DNA from: Bradyrhizobium sp.
GTDB lineage: Bacteria > Pseudomonadota > Alphaproteobacteria > Rhizobiales > Xanthobacteraceae
Assembly: GCF_028868675.1 (NCBI RefSeq)
Contig: NZ_JAGWUA010000006.1
Span: forward strand, 1 to 53,126
Direction of reading: 5' to 3'
Length of the DNA stretch: 53,126 nt
Part shown: positions 1-7,939 of the stretch, in pieces
Position numbering within the stretch: position 1 is the first letter of the stretch
How the letters are laid out: each line of letters starts with the position of its first letter
Position numbers and translations under genes: made by a program
The notes under the pieces: generated by a model
Databases searched by the model: none
What the model was told of the DNA's origin: nothing
What the model saw: only the letters and a program-made list of their open reading frames with translations

Positions 1-52
1 CTTCGCCGTCCGCCACGTCTATCGTGCCACGTCAGCCAATCGAAAACGGCGC

Positions 53-526
53 ATGCGCATCCGTCTCCTCATCCCGGCTCTCGTCGTGCTTCTGGCCGGA
101 TCGGTCGCCGCCCAGCACAGCCATCACGGCCACATGGACCACGGCGCTGGGGCGGCCGACACGCGCGAGTTCGTCAGCTTTCCTCCGGAACTCGTCGTGC
201 ACACCATGGCCAACATGCGCGACCACCTCCTGGCGCTCCAGGAGATCAGTGACTCCTTGGCGAACGATCAGCCGGACAAGGCCGCAAGAATCGCCGAGCA
301 GCGTCTGGGCATGAGTTCACTGCCACTGCACGGCGCCGACGAGGTCGCCGCGTTCATGCCGAAGGGCATGCAGGACGCCGGCACCACCATGCATCGCGCG
401 GCGAGCCGCTTCGCCATTGAGGCGCAAAATGTGGGCGTCACCGGCGAGCTCAAGCCCGCGCTGGGCGCGCTGGCCGAGGTCATGCGCGCCTGCGCCGGTT
501 GTCACGCCGGCTATCGGCTGAAATAG
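53..526 (+). CDS. Exported cytochrome c'-like protein with histidine-rich N-terminus
   Basis: A 157-residue protein with a Sec signal peptide (about residues 1-20, ending VAAQ). A single haem motif CAGCH lies almost at the C-terminus, in the context RACAGCHAGYR. A C-terminal CxxCH after a helical body is the layout of cytochrome c', a four-helix periplasmic monohaem protein that often binds NO or CO. The mature N-terminus has an unusual histidine run (HSHHGHMDHG, residues 22-31) that could bind a metal; that is inference. The ATG at 53 is followed by a clear signal peptide. The gene ends 9 bp from the convergent histidine kinase. The family assignment is moderately sure; the function is unknown. 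Confidence 0.75.
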   Translation: MRIRLLIPALVVLLAGSVAAQHSHHGHMDHGAGAADTREFVSFPPELVVHTMANMRDHLLALQEISDSLANDQPDKAARIAEQRLGMSSLPLHGADEVAAFMPKGMQDAGTTMHRAASRFAIEAQNVGVTGELKPALGALAEVMRACAGCHAGYRLK

Positions 527-535
527 CCGCAACCG

Positions 536-2167
536 CTAACCGCGACGCGCGATCAGCGGTCGCCCCGGCAGCATGATCTCGAATTGCGCGCCGCCCTCCG
601 GAGCGGGCGAGGCCGAGAGCTGCCCGCCGTGCCGCTCGACGATCATGCGGCAGATCGCAAGTCCCAACCCGATGCCGTGAGACTTGGTCGTGACGAAGGC
701 ATCGAAGATGCCGGCGAGCTTCGCCGGCTCGATTCCGGGACCGGTGTCGATGACCTTGATCGCGATCCCGTCAGGCTCGCGCCGCTCGGTCTTCACTCGC
801 AGCATCCGCGGTCCATCTTCGTGCCCGGCCATTGCTTCGATCGCGTTGCGAACGAGGTTGAGGAGCACTTCCTGCAACTGTCCGGGATGCACGATGACCG
901 AAGGATCGCCGGCCGTCAGCTCGGTGCGCACCGCGATGCGGTGCTCGGCGAGTTCGCCCTGCAGTGCATCGAGCACGCCGATCACCATCGCGTTGACGTC
1001 GACCGGAATCCGCTCCTCGTCCGAGGCCCGGAACAGATCGCGGATGTTGTCGAAGATCTGGCTGGCGCGGTGCCCGTCGCTGACGATCTTGTTGAGCGCC
1101 GTGCGGGCCTTGTCGAGGTCGGGCGGCGCATGCGCGAGGAAGCGCAGCGCCGTGCTTCCGCGCATCACGATCGCCGCCAGCGGTTGCTTCACCTCGTGCG
1201 AGATCGAGGCCACCACGGCCTCCAGGTTCATCAGCTTGTTGTCGCGCTCGCGGCTCAGCATCATGTTGGTGCGCGCAAGGCGCGTATAGAGCCCGGTCGT
1301 CTCGACCAGCAGGATCACCAGCACGATGGTCGAGGTGGCGAGCGAGAGCACGCGGCTGAAATAGAAGCCGAGGCTGAAGCGGACCAGAGTCAGCGCGAGT
1401 TCGCCGACCAGCGCGCAGGCGACCACCATCAGCCACAGATCGAGAACGGAGCGCCGGCGCAGCCAGAGGGAGACGAGCGCGACCGCACAGAGCAGGAGGT
1501 CGAAGGTGGGAGCGAAACTGCCGAGCCGCGTGAGGCCCGAGGCACTCACGAACAGATGGGGCAGATACGCATCGCCCCCGATGGCGAGCCAGACCAGCGC
1601 GGTCACCGCCGCAACCGTGATCGCGACACACCAGGTGATCGCAGACTTGATCGACGCGTGGACCTTGCGCTGGCCGTCCTTCATCCACGCATAGACGGTG
1701 AGGACCGTGGGAAAGCCGGAGTGCCAGAAGATATAGAGCCATGCCGTGGTCTGCAGACCCGCGCCGAGCAGCCCCGTCGGCGAGAACGCGCCCGGAAACG
1801 TCAGCGCATGGGGCACGACGATCAGCGCGGTGAAGAGATATCCCCCCGACAGCACCAGGAGCGCGCGCGAGCGCGAGATCGAGAATTGCGCGAACAGCAG
1901 GATCGCGGTGACGAGGTCGGTGACGAGGATGGTCGCGTTGAGAAAGGGAATGAAGGCCGCGAATTGCGGCAGCGGCGTCGCCGCGATCGGCGCCACACAG
2001 GCGACCGCCGCCGCGAGGAGAGCAACCGCGCCGAGCGCGATGCGCTTCTCGAGCGCGGTCGGCTCCAGATCGATCAGTTCGACGCTGGCGCCGGACCTTT
2101 CGTCGAGCGTGACCGGACCGACCTCGGATTCGCCGCTCGCGTGCTTGGGGTCGGCGCGGCCCGGCAT
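536..2167 (-). CDS. Membrane sensor histidine kinase (MASE4-like sensor region, HisKA, HATPase_c)
   Basis: A 543-residue kinase. Residues about 42-290 hold seven or eight hydrophobic segments resembling an integral-membrane MASE-type sensor domain (MASE4 is my best guess). A short linker leads to an H-box with SISHEVKQPLAAI, phospho-acceptor His324. The ATPase domain shows an N-box (NLVRNAIEAM), a G1 box (DTGPGIEP) and a G2 box (GIGLGLAICRM). It begins 6 bp after the response regulator gene, so the two form one operon in the order regulator then kinase. A FixK/FNR box lies upstream of the operon, so low-oxygen control is likely. The stimulus is unknown. The EVKQPL variant of the H-box is common in alphaproteobacterial kinases paired with FixJ-like regulators. 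Confidence 0.88.
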   Translation of the reverse strand: MPGRADPKHASGESEVGPVTLDERSGASVELIDLEPTALEKRIALGAVALLAAAVACVAPIAATPLPQFAAFIPFLNATILVTDLVTAILLFAQFSISRSRALLVLSGGYLFTALIVVPHALTFPGAFSPTGLLGAGLQTTAWLYIFWHSGFPTVLTVYAWMKDGQRKVHASIKSAITWCVAITVAAVTALVWLAIGGDAYLPHLFVSASGLTRLGSFAPTFDLLLCAVALVSLWLRRRSVLDLWLMVVACALVGELALTLVRFSLGFYFSRVLSLATSTIVLVILLVETTGLYTRLARTNMMLSRERDNKLMNLEAVVASISHEVKQPLAAIVMRGSTALRFLAHAPPDLDKARTALNKIVSDGHRASQIFDNIRDLFRASDEERIPVDVNAMVIGVLDALQGELAEHRIAVRTELTAGDPSVIVHPGQLQEVLLNLVRNAIEAMAGHEDGPRMLRVKTERREPDGIAIKVIDTGPGIEPAKLAGIFDAFVTTKSHGIGLGLAICRMIVERHGGQLSASPAPEGGAQFEIMLPGRPLIARRG

Positions 2168-2173
2168 GCCTGC

Positions 2174-2770
2174 CTACGCGCCGCGGGAGAGCCAGAGGCG
2201 GACGAGATCCGGCAATCCCCTTGCGTTCGTCTTTTCCATGATGTGGGCGCGATGGAATTCCACGGTGCGCGGGCTGATGCCGAGGCGCACGGCGATCTCC
2301 TTATTGGACTCGCCGGCCACCACATGCTCGAACACCTCGATCTCCCGTGCCGTCAGCTTCTGGAGGCCGTGGCGCGCTTCGCCGTCTTCCGCTCCAGCGC
2401 CGTTCGCACCGGGGCGCAGCGCCGTCTCGACCGCGTCGAGCAGCGTGTCGGCGTCGAAAGGCTTTTCCAGGAAGTCGGCGGCGCCGGCCTTCATCGCCGC
2501 CACGGCCATCCTGACGTCGCCGTGCCCCGTGATCAGGATCAGCGGCAGCGCGGACCCGGCGGAGCGCAGGTGGCGCAACAGCGTGAGCCCGTCCATGCCC
2601 GGCATCCGCACGTCGCTGACGATGCAGCCGGGCTCCAGACCGGGGCCCCGCGCCAGCAGGTCCTCCGCCTTCGGGTAGGCGCGAACGGTGTACCCGGCCT
2701 CCTCCAGGAGTTCGACCAGCGATTCCCGCATCGGCCGGTCGTCCTCCACGACATGCACGCACCCGGGCAA
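2174..2770 (-). CDS. FixJ/NarL-type response regulator, TTG start
   Basis: A 198-residue protein with an N-terminal receiver domain (acidic pair D10/D11, phospho-acceptor D53 in VSDVRMPGMDG, T81, K103) and a C-terminal LuxR/FixJ-type helix-turn-helix (about 137-195, LTAREIEVFEHV and ISPRTVEFHRAHIMEK). The frame stays open to 2836, but that start would lie on the FixK box. The TTG at 2770 is preceded at the right distance by AGGGGGA and places the receiver domain at the very N-terminus, so I chose it. It is the first gene of an operon with the membrane kinase. The downstream targets are unknown. FixJ family membership is clear, but this is not FixJ itself, because the partner is not a FixL-type haem PAS kinase. 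Confidence 0.9.
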   Translation of the reverse strand: MPGCVHVVEDDRPMRESLVELLEEAGYTVRAYPKAEDLLARGPGLEPGCIVSDVRMPGMDGLTLLRHLRSAGSALPLILITGHGDVRMAVAAMKAGAADFLEKPFDADTLLDAVETALRPGANGAGAEDGEARHGLQKLTAREIEVFEHVVAGESNKEIAVRLGISPRTVEFHRAHIMEKTNARGLPDLVRLWLSRGA

Positions 2771-2822
2771 AGCGCCGTCCCCCTGCGAATCGACGCAGCA
2801 TACCGCCTCATCTCCCCCGGGC

Positions 2823-2836
2823 TTGATCGAGATCAA
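2823..2836 (-). promoter_or_regulatory. FixK/FNR box upstream of the two-component operon
   Basis: TTGATCGAGATCAA matches the FNR/FixK consensus TTGAT-N4-ATCAA without mismatch. Its centre (2829.5) is 30 bp from the centre of a TATGCT -10-like hexamer on the minus strand (2797-2802). That matches class II activation, where the activator sits near -41. The predicted transcript would start near 2790, about 20 nt before the TTG start at 2770. It is read from sequence only. Confidence 0.7.
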
Positions 2837-3087
2837 TTATCCAAGCCGAAGCTCGGAATTCGGCAGCCGGACCCCCGTAAATCTACTAGCTGGGGATCGC
2901 CCGAGTTACCCAGGGACGGCACCCGACGTAGGGATTTGATGGCAGAATTGCCGACTTGCCTGGACCGGCGGCGCCGAGCCCGTGCTGTCATTTCGGGCCA
3001 TATGTTGCTTTCCGGCGCAGTCTCCCAAGTGACTGCCAACAAGAAGACTGTTCGATCGCACGACCTTGCCGGGCGCATTGAAGAGCC

Positions 3088-3117
3088 GAAGCGAAATATC
3101 CCCCCGGTGTTCGCTTC
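3088..3117. promoter_or_regulatory. Inverted repeat upstream of the AraC regulator, candidate operator
   Basis: GAAGCGAA (3088-3095) and TTCGCTTC (3110-3117) are perfect inverted arms with a 14-bp spacer, so the half-site centres lie 22 bp apart, two helical turns. It ends about 90 bp before the AraC-type start. A dimeric regulator, possibly the AraC protein itself, could bind here. A stem-loop is the alternative, but no T-run follows. Confidence 0.4.
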
Positions 3118-3208
3118 AGACGATACGGCGCGCGGTGCCGCCACCGCGCGTCGACTTCTTCCGAGGCCGTGGCAGCTGCTCGAACCCGCGACACCATAGG
3201 ACACGAAG

Positions 3209-4156
3209 ATGCCCGCCCGCTGGCTGAAGCCATCGCGAATCCTGAGCACCGAGCACTACTACGATGCCGACGCATACCGCGCCCATGAGGTCCTCGGCGG
3301 CGGCACCTCGACTGCGCTGCGGCCGCGCGAGTTTTGCGTATCGCGCGCCATTCTCCCGCTTCAGGACGGCATCTTCGTGCTGCAGCGCTCCTTCGCCCGG
3401 CATCTCGAAGCGGATCTCGGAACCGATCAGGGTGTCGGCCTGTTCATTCCCATCGCGTTCCACTGCAACATCAACGGCCACGATGCCGATAATTCGACCA
3501 TCGGGCTGATGCGCGGCCGGACTCCGGCCAAGGTGATCGAGCAGCATCCGAACACGTATCTGATGCTGCGCTTCAACTCCGACATGCGCCATCGCGGCTG
3601 GCTCGACGACGACGAGGCGCTGCACCTCGTCCGGGCCCCGACCGAAAGCATCCAGAGCCTGCGCGCAGCGATCCTGGACATGTTCAGCCTGGCCTCGGCA
3701 TGCGACGACCCACGGCAGTTCGAGACGCTCAACCGGCCGATCCAGGAAAGGTTCGTCGCCGCCCTCGACGACGCCCTGGTCCCCGACGGCGCGCACCGGG
3801 CGCGCCCCGGATCCTACGACAGGCACCGCCGGCTGGTCGACCGGCTGGACGAGCAGGTGACGCTACTCGGCGGCACGCCGCTCTACAGCGAGGATCTCGC
3901 GCAGGCGCTCGGCGTTTCCGTCCGCACGCTGCAATCGGCGACGCGGACCGTCCACGGCGTCAGCCTGCATCACTATCTCCGGCTCAAGCGACTGTGGTCG
4001 GCGCGCAAGCAACTCACCACCGGGAGCACGGGCCTCACCGTCAAGGCCGCCGCGCTCGGCAACGGCTTCTGCCACATGGGCGACTTCTCGAAGGACTACA
4101 GATCGGCGTTCGGGGAGATGCCTTCGGAGACGCTGGCGCGAGGCCGGCATCTCTAG
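3209..4156 (+). CDS. AraC-family transcriptional regulator
   Basis: A 315-residue regulator. The N-terminal two thirds resemble the AraC_binding_2-type sensing domain. The C-terminal roughly 100 residues carry the AraC double helix-turn-helix: a first helix near SEDLAQALGVSVRTLQSATR and a second near TVKAAALGNGFCHMGDFSKDYRSAFGEMPS, with the family's usual G-F-x-H/D-x-S/G-x-F-S pattern. The ATG at 3209 has AGGA 7 nt upstream. It lies divergent from the two-component operon across a 438-bp region. The nearest downstream gene is a metallophosphoesterase 128 bp away, which may or may not be a target. The effector is unknown. Confidence 0.88.
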   Translation: MPARWLKPSRILSTEHYYDADAYRAHEVLGGGTSTALRPREFCVSRAILPLQDGIFVLQRSFARHLEADLGTDQGVGLFIPIAFHCNINGHDADNSTIGLMRGRTPAKVIEQHPNTYLMLRFNSDMRHRGWLDDDEALHLVRAPTESIQSLRAAILDMFSLASACDDPRQFETLNRPIQERFVAALDDALVPDGAHRARPGSYDRHRRLVDRLDEQVTLLGGTPLYSEDLAQALGVSVRTLQSATRTVHGVSLHHYLRLKRLWSARKQLTTGSTGLTVKAAALGNGFCHMGDFSKDYRSAFGEMPSETLARGRHL

Positions 4157-4284
4157 CCCCCGCGCCTACCCTCCATTCGGTTGTTGCGCTTCCAGATCAG
4201 ACGTCATACCTCTGCCGAAGCCCGTCGCGGCCCACCCGCGGCTTGCGTCACCGACGCCAGCCGCCGCGTGGAAAGGAATTGGCG

Positions 4285-5232
4285 GTGGACGCAACCGAAC
4301 TCTCCGTCGTGAATCGCCTGGAAAACCGGCTCGGGCGGCTGCATGCACGACAGCGGCTGGGCATCGAGGCCGACCACGAGGCGCAAATCTTCGGCCAGGG
4401 CCTCAACTTCTTCCACATCGAGAACTGGTATTCGGTTCACTCCGTCATCCGCACCGCCTTCAGGTTCTCCGGCCTCTATCGGCGCGGACTGAAGAACGCG
4501 GCCGACGTGCAGGTCAGAACCACCGACCTCGCGTTCGCGGCCCTACCAAAAGCCTTCGACGGCTTCACCCTGCTGCACATCAGCGACCTGCATGTCGACA
4601 TGAACGCGCCGGCGATGCGGCGCCTGGCGGAGCTGTTGCCTGCGCTCGCCTACGACGTCTGCGTGCTCACCGGCGACTTCCGCGGCGCGACCTACGGACC
4701 GTTCGACGCCGCGCTCGACGGCATGAAGGCAATCTGCGCGCTGCTGACGTCGTCGGTCTACGGCGTGCTCGGCAATCACGACACGATTCGGCTGGTCCCC
4801 GGCCTGGAAGATCTCGGCGTCCGCATGCTGCTGAACGAATGCACGGCGCTGACGCGGGGCGATGAGCGCATTCATCTCTGCGGCATCGACGACGCGCATT
4901 TCTATCGCGTCGACAACATCGAGAAGGCCGCGGCCGACATTCCGCCGGAGAGCTTCACCATCCTGTTGTCGCACACGCCGGAGATCTACCGCCATGCCGC
5001 GCATGCCGGCTTCGACCTCCTGCTCAGCGGCCACACCCATGGCGGCCAGATCTGCCTGCCGGGCCCGGTCCCGATCACGCTGGACTCGGCGCTGCCGCGG
5101 CGGTTCGGATCGGGGCTGTGGCGATATCACGACATGGTCGGATACACCTCGGTCGGCGTCGGATCCTCGGTGGTGCCGATCCGCCTCAACTGTCCGCCCG
5201 AGATCGCGCTGCACCGGCTGCATTGCGCCTGA
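4285..5232 (+). CDS. YkuE-like metallophosphoesterase, GTG start
   Basis: A 315-residue calcineurin-type phosphoesterase. The five family motifs are present in order: HISDLHVD (about 98-105, metal ligands D101 and H103), TGDFRG (about 129, D131), GNHD (163-166), LSHTPE, and SGHTHGGQ near the C-terminus, followed by the usual LPRRFGSGLW segment. The first 90 residues are a family-poor N-terminal region with no signal peptide. The frame is open upstream to 3700, inside the AraC gene. The GTG at 4285 is the likely start because GAAAGGAA sits about 7 nt before it. The substrate is unknown; YkuE-type enzymes are often linked to cell-envelope phosphoesters. It ends 4 bp from the convergent next gene. 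Confidence 0.85.
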   Translation: MDATELSVVNRLENRLGRLHARQRLGIEADHEAQIFGQGLNFFHIENWYSVHSVIRTAFRFSGLYRRGLKNAADVQVRTTDLAFAALPKAFDGFTLLHISDLHVDMNAPAMRRLAELLPALAYDVCVLTGDFRGATYGPFDAALDGMKAICALLTSSVYGVLGNHDTIRLVPGLEDLGVRMLLNECTALTRGDERIHLCGIDDAHFYRVDNIEKAAADIPPESFTILLSHTPEIYRHAAHAGFDLLLSGHTHGGQICLPGPVPITLDSALPRRFGSGLWRYHDMVGYTSVGVGSSVVPIRLNCPPEIALHRLHCA

Positions 5233-5236
5233 GGCC

Positions 5237-5740
5237 TCAATAGGGCCGGTCGCGAATGTGCATCCAGAACAACAGGCGCGAGGCCAGGATCTCGCCGACG
5301 AGGAAGATGCCGACCGCCACGGCGACATCGATCGCCGTCAACGACAGGTCCCGCCAGCACAACAGCGCCGGGATCAGCGATTCCGGAATTTGATCGAGAC
5401 CGGTGGCGCGGCTGCTCAGCGCAAAGCCGAGCCGGCGCTTGATGAAGCTCGACAGCAGGTCTCCGGCCATCGCGCCGGCGCCGATCGCAAACCCCGTGCC
5501 GGGCGTCAGACCAAGCAGCGGCGCCGCAAGGCTTGCCGCCGCAACCGCGGACACGAAGCCGCGCAGCGTCTTGGAAGCGCCGAACAGCGGTCGACCGTCG
5601 ACAAAGGTCGCGCCGCCATCGAGCGGCCGGGCCAGACGCTCGCCCAGCAGACGCTTGGCAATCACCGGCATGCCGTTGGCCACCGCGAGGAGCACGAGCA
5701 GCTTGAGGATGACGGCGGTCTGCATGCCAGGCAGGTCCAT
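5237..5740 (-). CDS. CDP-archaeol synthase-family membrane protein (CarS/DUF46-like)
   Basis: A 167-residue membrane protein with about four or five hydrophobic segments. The motifs DGRPLFGASKTLRG (about 47-60) and GAMAGDLLSSFIKRR (about 89-103) match the signature of CDP-archaeol synthase-like CTP transferases, a family named for archaeal lipid synthesis but also found in bacteria. By family it would use CTP to activate a lipid acceptor at the membrane. A bacterium makes no archaeol, so the acceptor here is probably another lipid alcohol or phosphatidate. It sits between a metallophosphoesterase and a repeat membrane protein, both envelope-type genes. Confidence 0.7.
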   Translation of the reverse strand: MDLPGMQTAVILKLLVLLAVANGMPVIAKRLLGERLARPLDGGATFVDGRPLFGASKTLRGFVSAVAAASLAAPLLGLTPGTGFAIGAGAMAGDLLSSFIKRRLGFALSSRATGLDQIPESLIPALLCWRDLSLTAIDVAVAVGIFLVGEILASRLLFWMHIRDRPY

Positions 5741-5780
5741 TCTTCGTTGGACCCGTCTAGTAACATAACCCGCCGCGAGG

Positions 5781-6569
5781 TCAGCCCCTGCCTTGCTTCA
5801 GGCCAAGCTCGCCGCGCGGGTGCCGACCGGCACGCTGCGGAATGAGAAACAGGCACGCAATGATGAAGATCGCGATCGCCGCAGATGCCAACGGACGACT
5901 CCAGGCCAGGCCGCCCTGGCCGACGGGTTTGTCGAGGAAATCGCCGACGGTCGCGCCCAGCGGGCGAGTCAGGATGAACGCCGCCCAGAACAGGGCGACC
6001 CGCGACGCATTGGTCCAGGCATAGAGCCCCGCGACCACCGCCAGCGCGGCCAGGAAGATGAGCGCGCCGCCGCGATAGCCAATGTCGCCGGTATCCGCGA
6101 TCCAGTCGCCGAGCGCCGTGCCCAGCGTTTGCGAGAATGTGATCGCGGTCCAGTAGTAGGCCTCGACCCTCGGCGTGTTGACGGTATCGACCGCAATGGT
6201 TCCCTCAGTTGCGTACCAGAGGGCCAGGATCGTCATCAGGCAGATCAGCAGCAGCGTCGATCCGCCGGCATATCCGACGCCCAGAGAGCGGTCGGCGAAA
6301 TCGGCCATCGTCGTCCCGAAGGTGGTCGAAGCCACGATGGTCGCCCAGTAGAGGGCCGGGTGGAATGTGCGGGCGGCGATCTGGACGGCGACGAGCGCGA
6401 TCAGCGCAACCAGGAACAGGCCCGTGCCGGCCAGATAACCCCAGTTCAACGTCATCGTGACCGTGTCGCCGCCGGTTTCTCCCAACGTGGTGGCAGCGAT
6501 CTTGATGACCCAGAAGCCGAGGGACACCTCCGGCACCTTGGTGGCGTACCGGTCGTCATGGCCGTCCAT
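5781..6569 (-). CDS. Four-repeat integral membrane protein (COG4705/DUF347 type)
   Basis: A 262-residue protein with about eight hydrophobic segments. It contains four internal repeats with the pattern (T/P)-(L/F)-G-x4-D: TTLGETGGD ending at D35, TTFGTTMAD at D90, QTLGTALGD at D155 and RPLGATVGD at D210. This is the arrangement of the uncharacterised COG4705 membrane family (DUF347 repeats). The start at 6569 is chosen over 6596 because GGGGGA lies 7 nt before it. The repeated glycine and aspartate positions inside membrane segments suggest a channel or transporter built by duplication; the function is not known. Confidence 0.75.
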   Translation of the reverse strand: MDGHDDRYATKVPEVSLGFWVIKIAATTLGETGGDTVTMTLNWGYLAGTGLFLVALIALVAVQIAARTFHPALYWATIVASTTFGTTMADFADRSLGVGYAGGSTLLLICLMTILALWYATEGTIAVDTVNTPRVEAYYWTAITFSQTLGTALGDWIADTGDIGYRGGALIFLAALAVVAGLYAWTNASRVALFWAAFILTRPLGATVGDFLDKPVGQGGLAWSRPLASAAIAIFIIACLFLIPQRAGRHPRGELGLKQGRG

Positions 6570-6727
6570 GCGGGAATCCCCCTTCGCAAGAGGCAACCGG
6601 TCTCAACCGCTGTCCAGGTCGGGAGTTCGCTCACGCCGCTCAACAACGCGTGTACGAGCCTGGGGCACGAGCTCCGTACCGCGTCTGCCTGGAAGGGGAC
6701 TCCCGCCGTGATCTCGGCTTTGCGGGT

Positions 6728-6787
6728 GCGTCAATGACGCTTGTCGCTCTCCGCCTTGCCAGCCGGGCCGATACCGTCAACATTGAC
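6728..6787. promoter_or_regulatory. Two short dyads in the divergent membrane-protein/crotonase gap
   Basis: GCGTCAATGACGC (6728-6740) is a perfect dyad around a central A. GTCAA-CA-TTGAC (6776-6787) has perfect 5-bp arms. Both share the half-site GTCAA or GTCA and lie 30 to 90 bp upstream of the crotonase start, between divergent genes. They could be two sites for one regulator. Confidence 0.35.
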
Positions 6788-6815
6788 CGCGAGAAACCAG
6801 CCGGGAGAACCAGGG

Positions 6816-7712
6816 ATGCCAAGCTTTTCGACGCTGACGATCGAGCCGGACCCCGCCGCGCCGCGCGTGGCCCGCCTGCTCCTGAACCGGCCGGAGCGGC
6901 TCAACGCGATCAACGACCAGACGCCGCGCGAGATCCGCGCCGCCGTGGAATGGGCTGAGAAGAACGACGACATCCACGTCATCATCGTCGAGGGCGCGGG
7001 CAAGGGCTTTTGCGGCGGCTACGATCTCGTCGGCTATGCCGAGAGCACCGCCGACCGGCCCTGCCAGCAGGAGAGCTTCCCCTGGGATCCGCTCGTCGAC
7101 TACGCCGCGATGAAGCGCAACACCGAGGACTTCATGAGCCTGTGGCGCTGCCCGAAGCCGACGATCGCCCGCATCCACGGCCACGCGGTCGCCGGCGGCA
7201 GCGACATCGCGCTGTGCTGCGATCTCATCGTGATGGCCGACGATGCCCGCATCGGCTACATGCCGACGCGGGTGTGGGGATGCCCGACCACGGCGATGTG
7301 GACGTTTCGCCTCGGCCCGACGCGCGCCAAGCAGCTGATGTTCACCGGCGACGTGATCGACGGCCGCACCGCGGCCGACTGGGGACTTGCGAACCTCGCG
7401 GTGCCCGCGAGCGAGCTCGACGCCGCCACCATGAAGCTCGCGCAGCGCATCGCCGGCGTGCCCAGGAGCCACCTCGCGATGCACAAGATGGTCGTCAACC
7501 AGGTGATGCTGACCATGGGGCTGGAACAGACCCAGATGCTGGCGACCGTGTTCGACGGCATCTCGCGCCACAATCCGGAAGGGCTGTGGTTCCGCCGCTA
7601 TGCGCAGCACCACGGTTTCAAGGCGGCGGTCGAATGGCGCGACAGCGGCCGGCCGATTCCCGAGGGCGACGAGGCACGCGCCGAGATCCGCCGCCTCGAC
7701 GGCGCATCCTGA
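6816..7712 (+). CDS. Crotonase (enoyl-CoA hydratase) superfamily protein with altered catalytic residues
   Basis: A 298-residue crotonase-fold protein. The oxyanion-hole segments are present: GFCGGYDL (64-71) and [15 protein letters not shown] (122-136). At the positions of the two catalytic glutamates of classical enoyl-CoA hydratase (Glu144 and Glu164 of the rat enzyme), this protein has D130 and T151 (context [10 protein letters not shown]). Simple hydration is therefore doubtful, although CoA-thioester binding is probable. The ATG at 6816 has GGGAG upstream and starts the fold correctly; a longer in-frame start at 6741 would add a non-homologous tail. The 60-residue insert after the first motif ([11 protein letters not shown]) is typical of a subgroup of large crotonases. 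Confidence 0.8.
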   Translation: MPSFSTLTIEPDPAAPRVARLLLNRPERLNAINDQTPREIRAAVEWAEKNDDIHVIIVEGAGKGFCGGYDLVGYAESTADRPCQQESFPWDPLVDYAAMKRNTEDFMSLWRCPKPTIARIHGHAVAGGSDIALCCDLIVMADDARIGYMPTRVWGCPTTAMWTFRLGPTRAKQLMFTGDVIDGRTAADWGLANLAVPASELDAATMKLAQRIAGVPRSHLAMHKMVVNQVMLTMGLEQTQMLATVFDGISRHNPEGLWFRRYAQHHGFKAAVEWRDSGRPIPEGDEARAEIRRLDGAS

Positions 7713-7733
7713 AAGGGCACCGCGACGATGGAG

Positions 7734-7749
7734 GCCGCAACCGCGGCCG
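7734..7749 (+). terminator. Possible weak terminator hairpin after the crotonase gene
   Basis: GGCCGC-AACC-GCGGCC forms a 6-bp stem 22 nt after the crotonase stop. No T-run follows, so intrinsic termination would be weak. Confidence 0.25.
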
Positions 7750-7906
7750 GCGGTAACGGAAGGCTCCGGGACCGGCGGGCCATCCGTATATCTACTGACT
7801 CGAAATTTAACTTGGATTGAAGGCGCGGGCCATAGGTCTCACGGGGACGAGGACTCATCGACCGAAGATGATCGGAGATGACGTTCCCGGTTGAGCCGAT
7901 GTCCGC

Positions 7907-7934
7907 GATTTCACAAGGATGATTTCACGAGGAT
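7907..7934 (+). repeat. 14-bp tandem repeat carrying the chemoreceptor ribosome binding site
   Basis: GATTTCACAAGGAT (7907-7920) is followed directly by GATTTCACGAGGAT (7921-7934), one mismatch. Each copy carries an AGGA-type Shine-Dalgarno core. The second copy is correctly spaced for the ATG at 7940, whereas the first overlaps an upstream in-frame ATG at 7919. Confidence 0.7.
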
Positions 7935-7939
7935 TGACA

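Larger units (their letters stand above)
2771..3208. other. Divergent intergenic region (438 bp)
   Basis: This gap separates the response regulator (minus) from the AraC regulator (plus). It holds the FixK box at 2823-2836, a -10 candidate for the minus-strand operon, and an 8-bp inverted repeat at 3088-3117 nearer the AraC gene. I see no convincing gene in the remaining roughly 250 bp. Confidence 0.6.

Noticed and set aside
1-52. Gene fragment at the left edge
   Set aside because: Only 52 bp precede the first start codon; nothing can be supported.
584-3199. 871-codon open frame on the plus strand opposite the two-component genes
   Set aside because: It is antisense to two clear genes. Its composition is arginine/aspartate-rich without any domain, as expected for the reverse of GC-rich codons.
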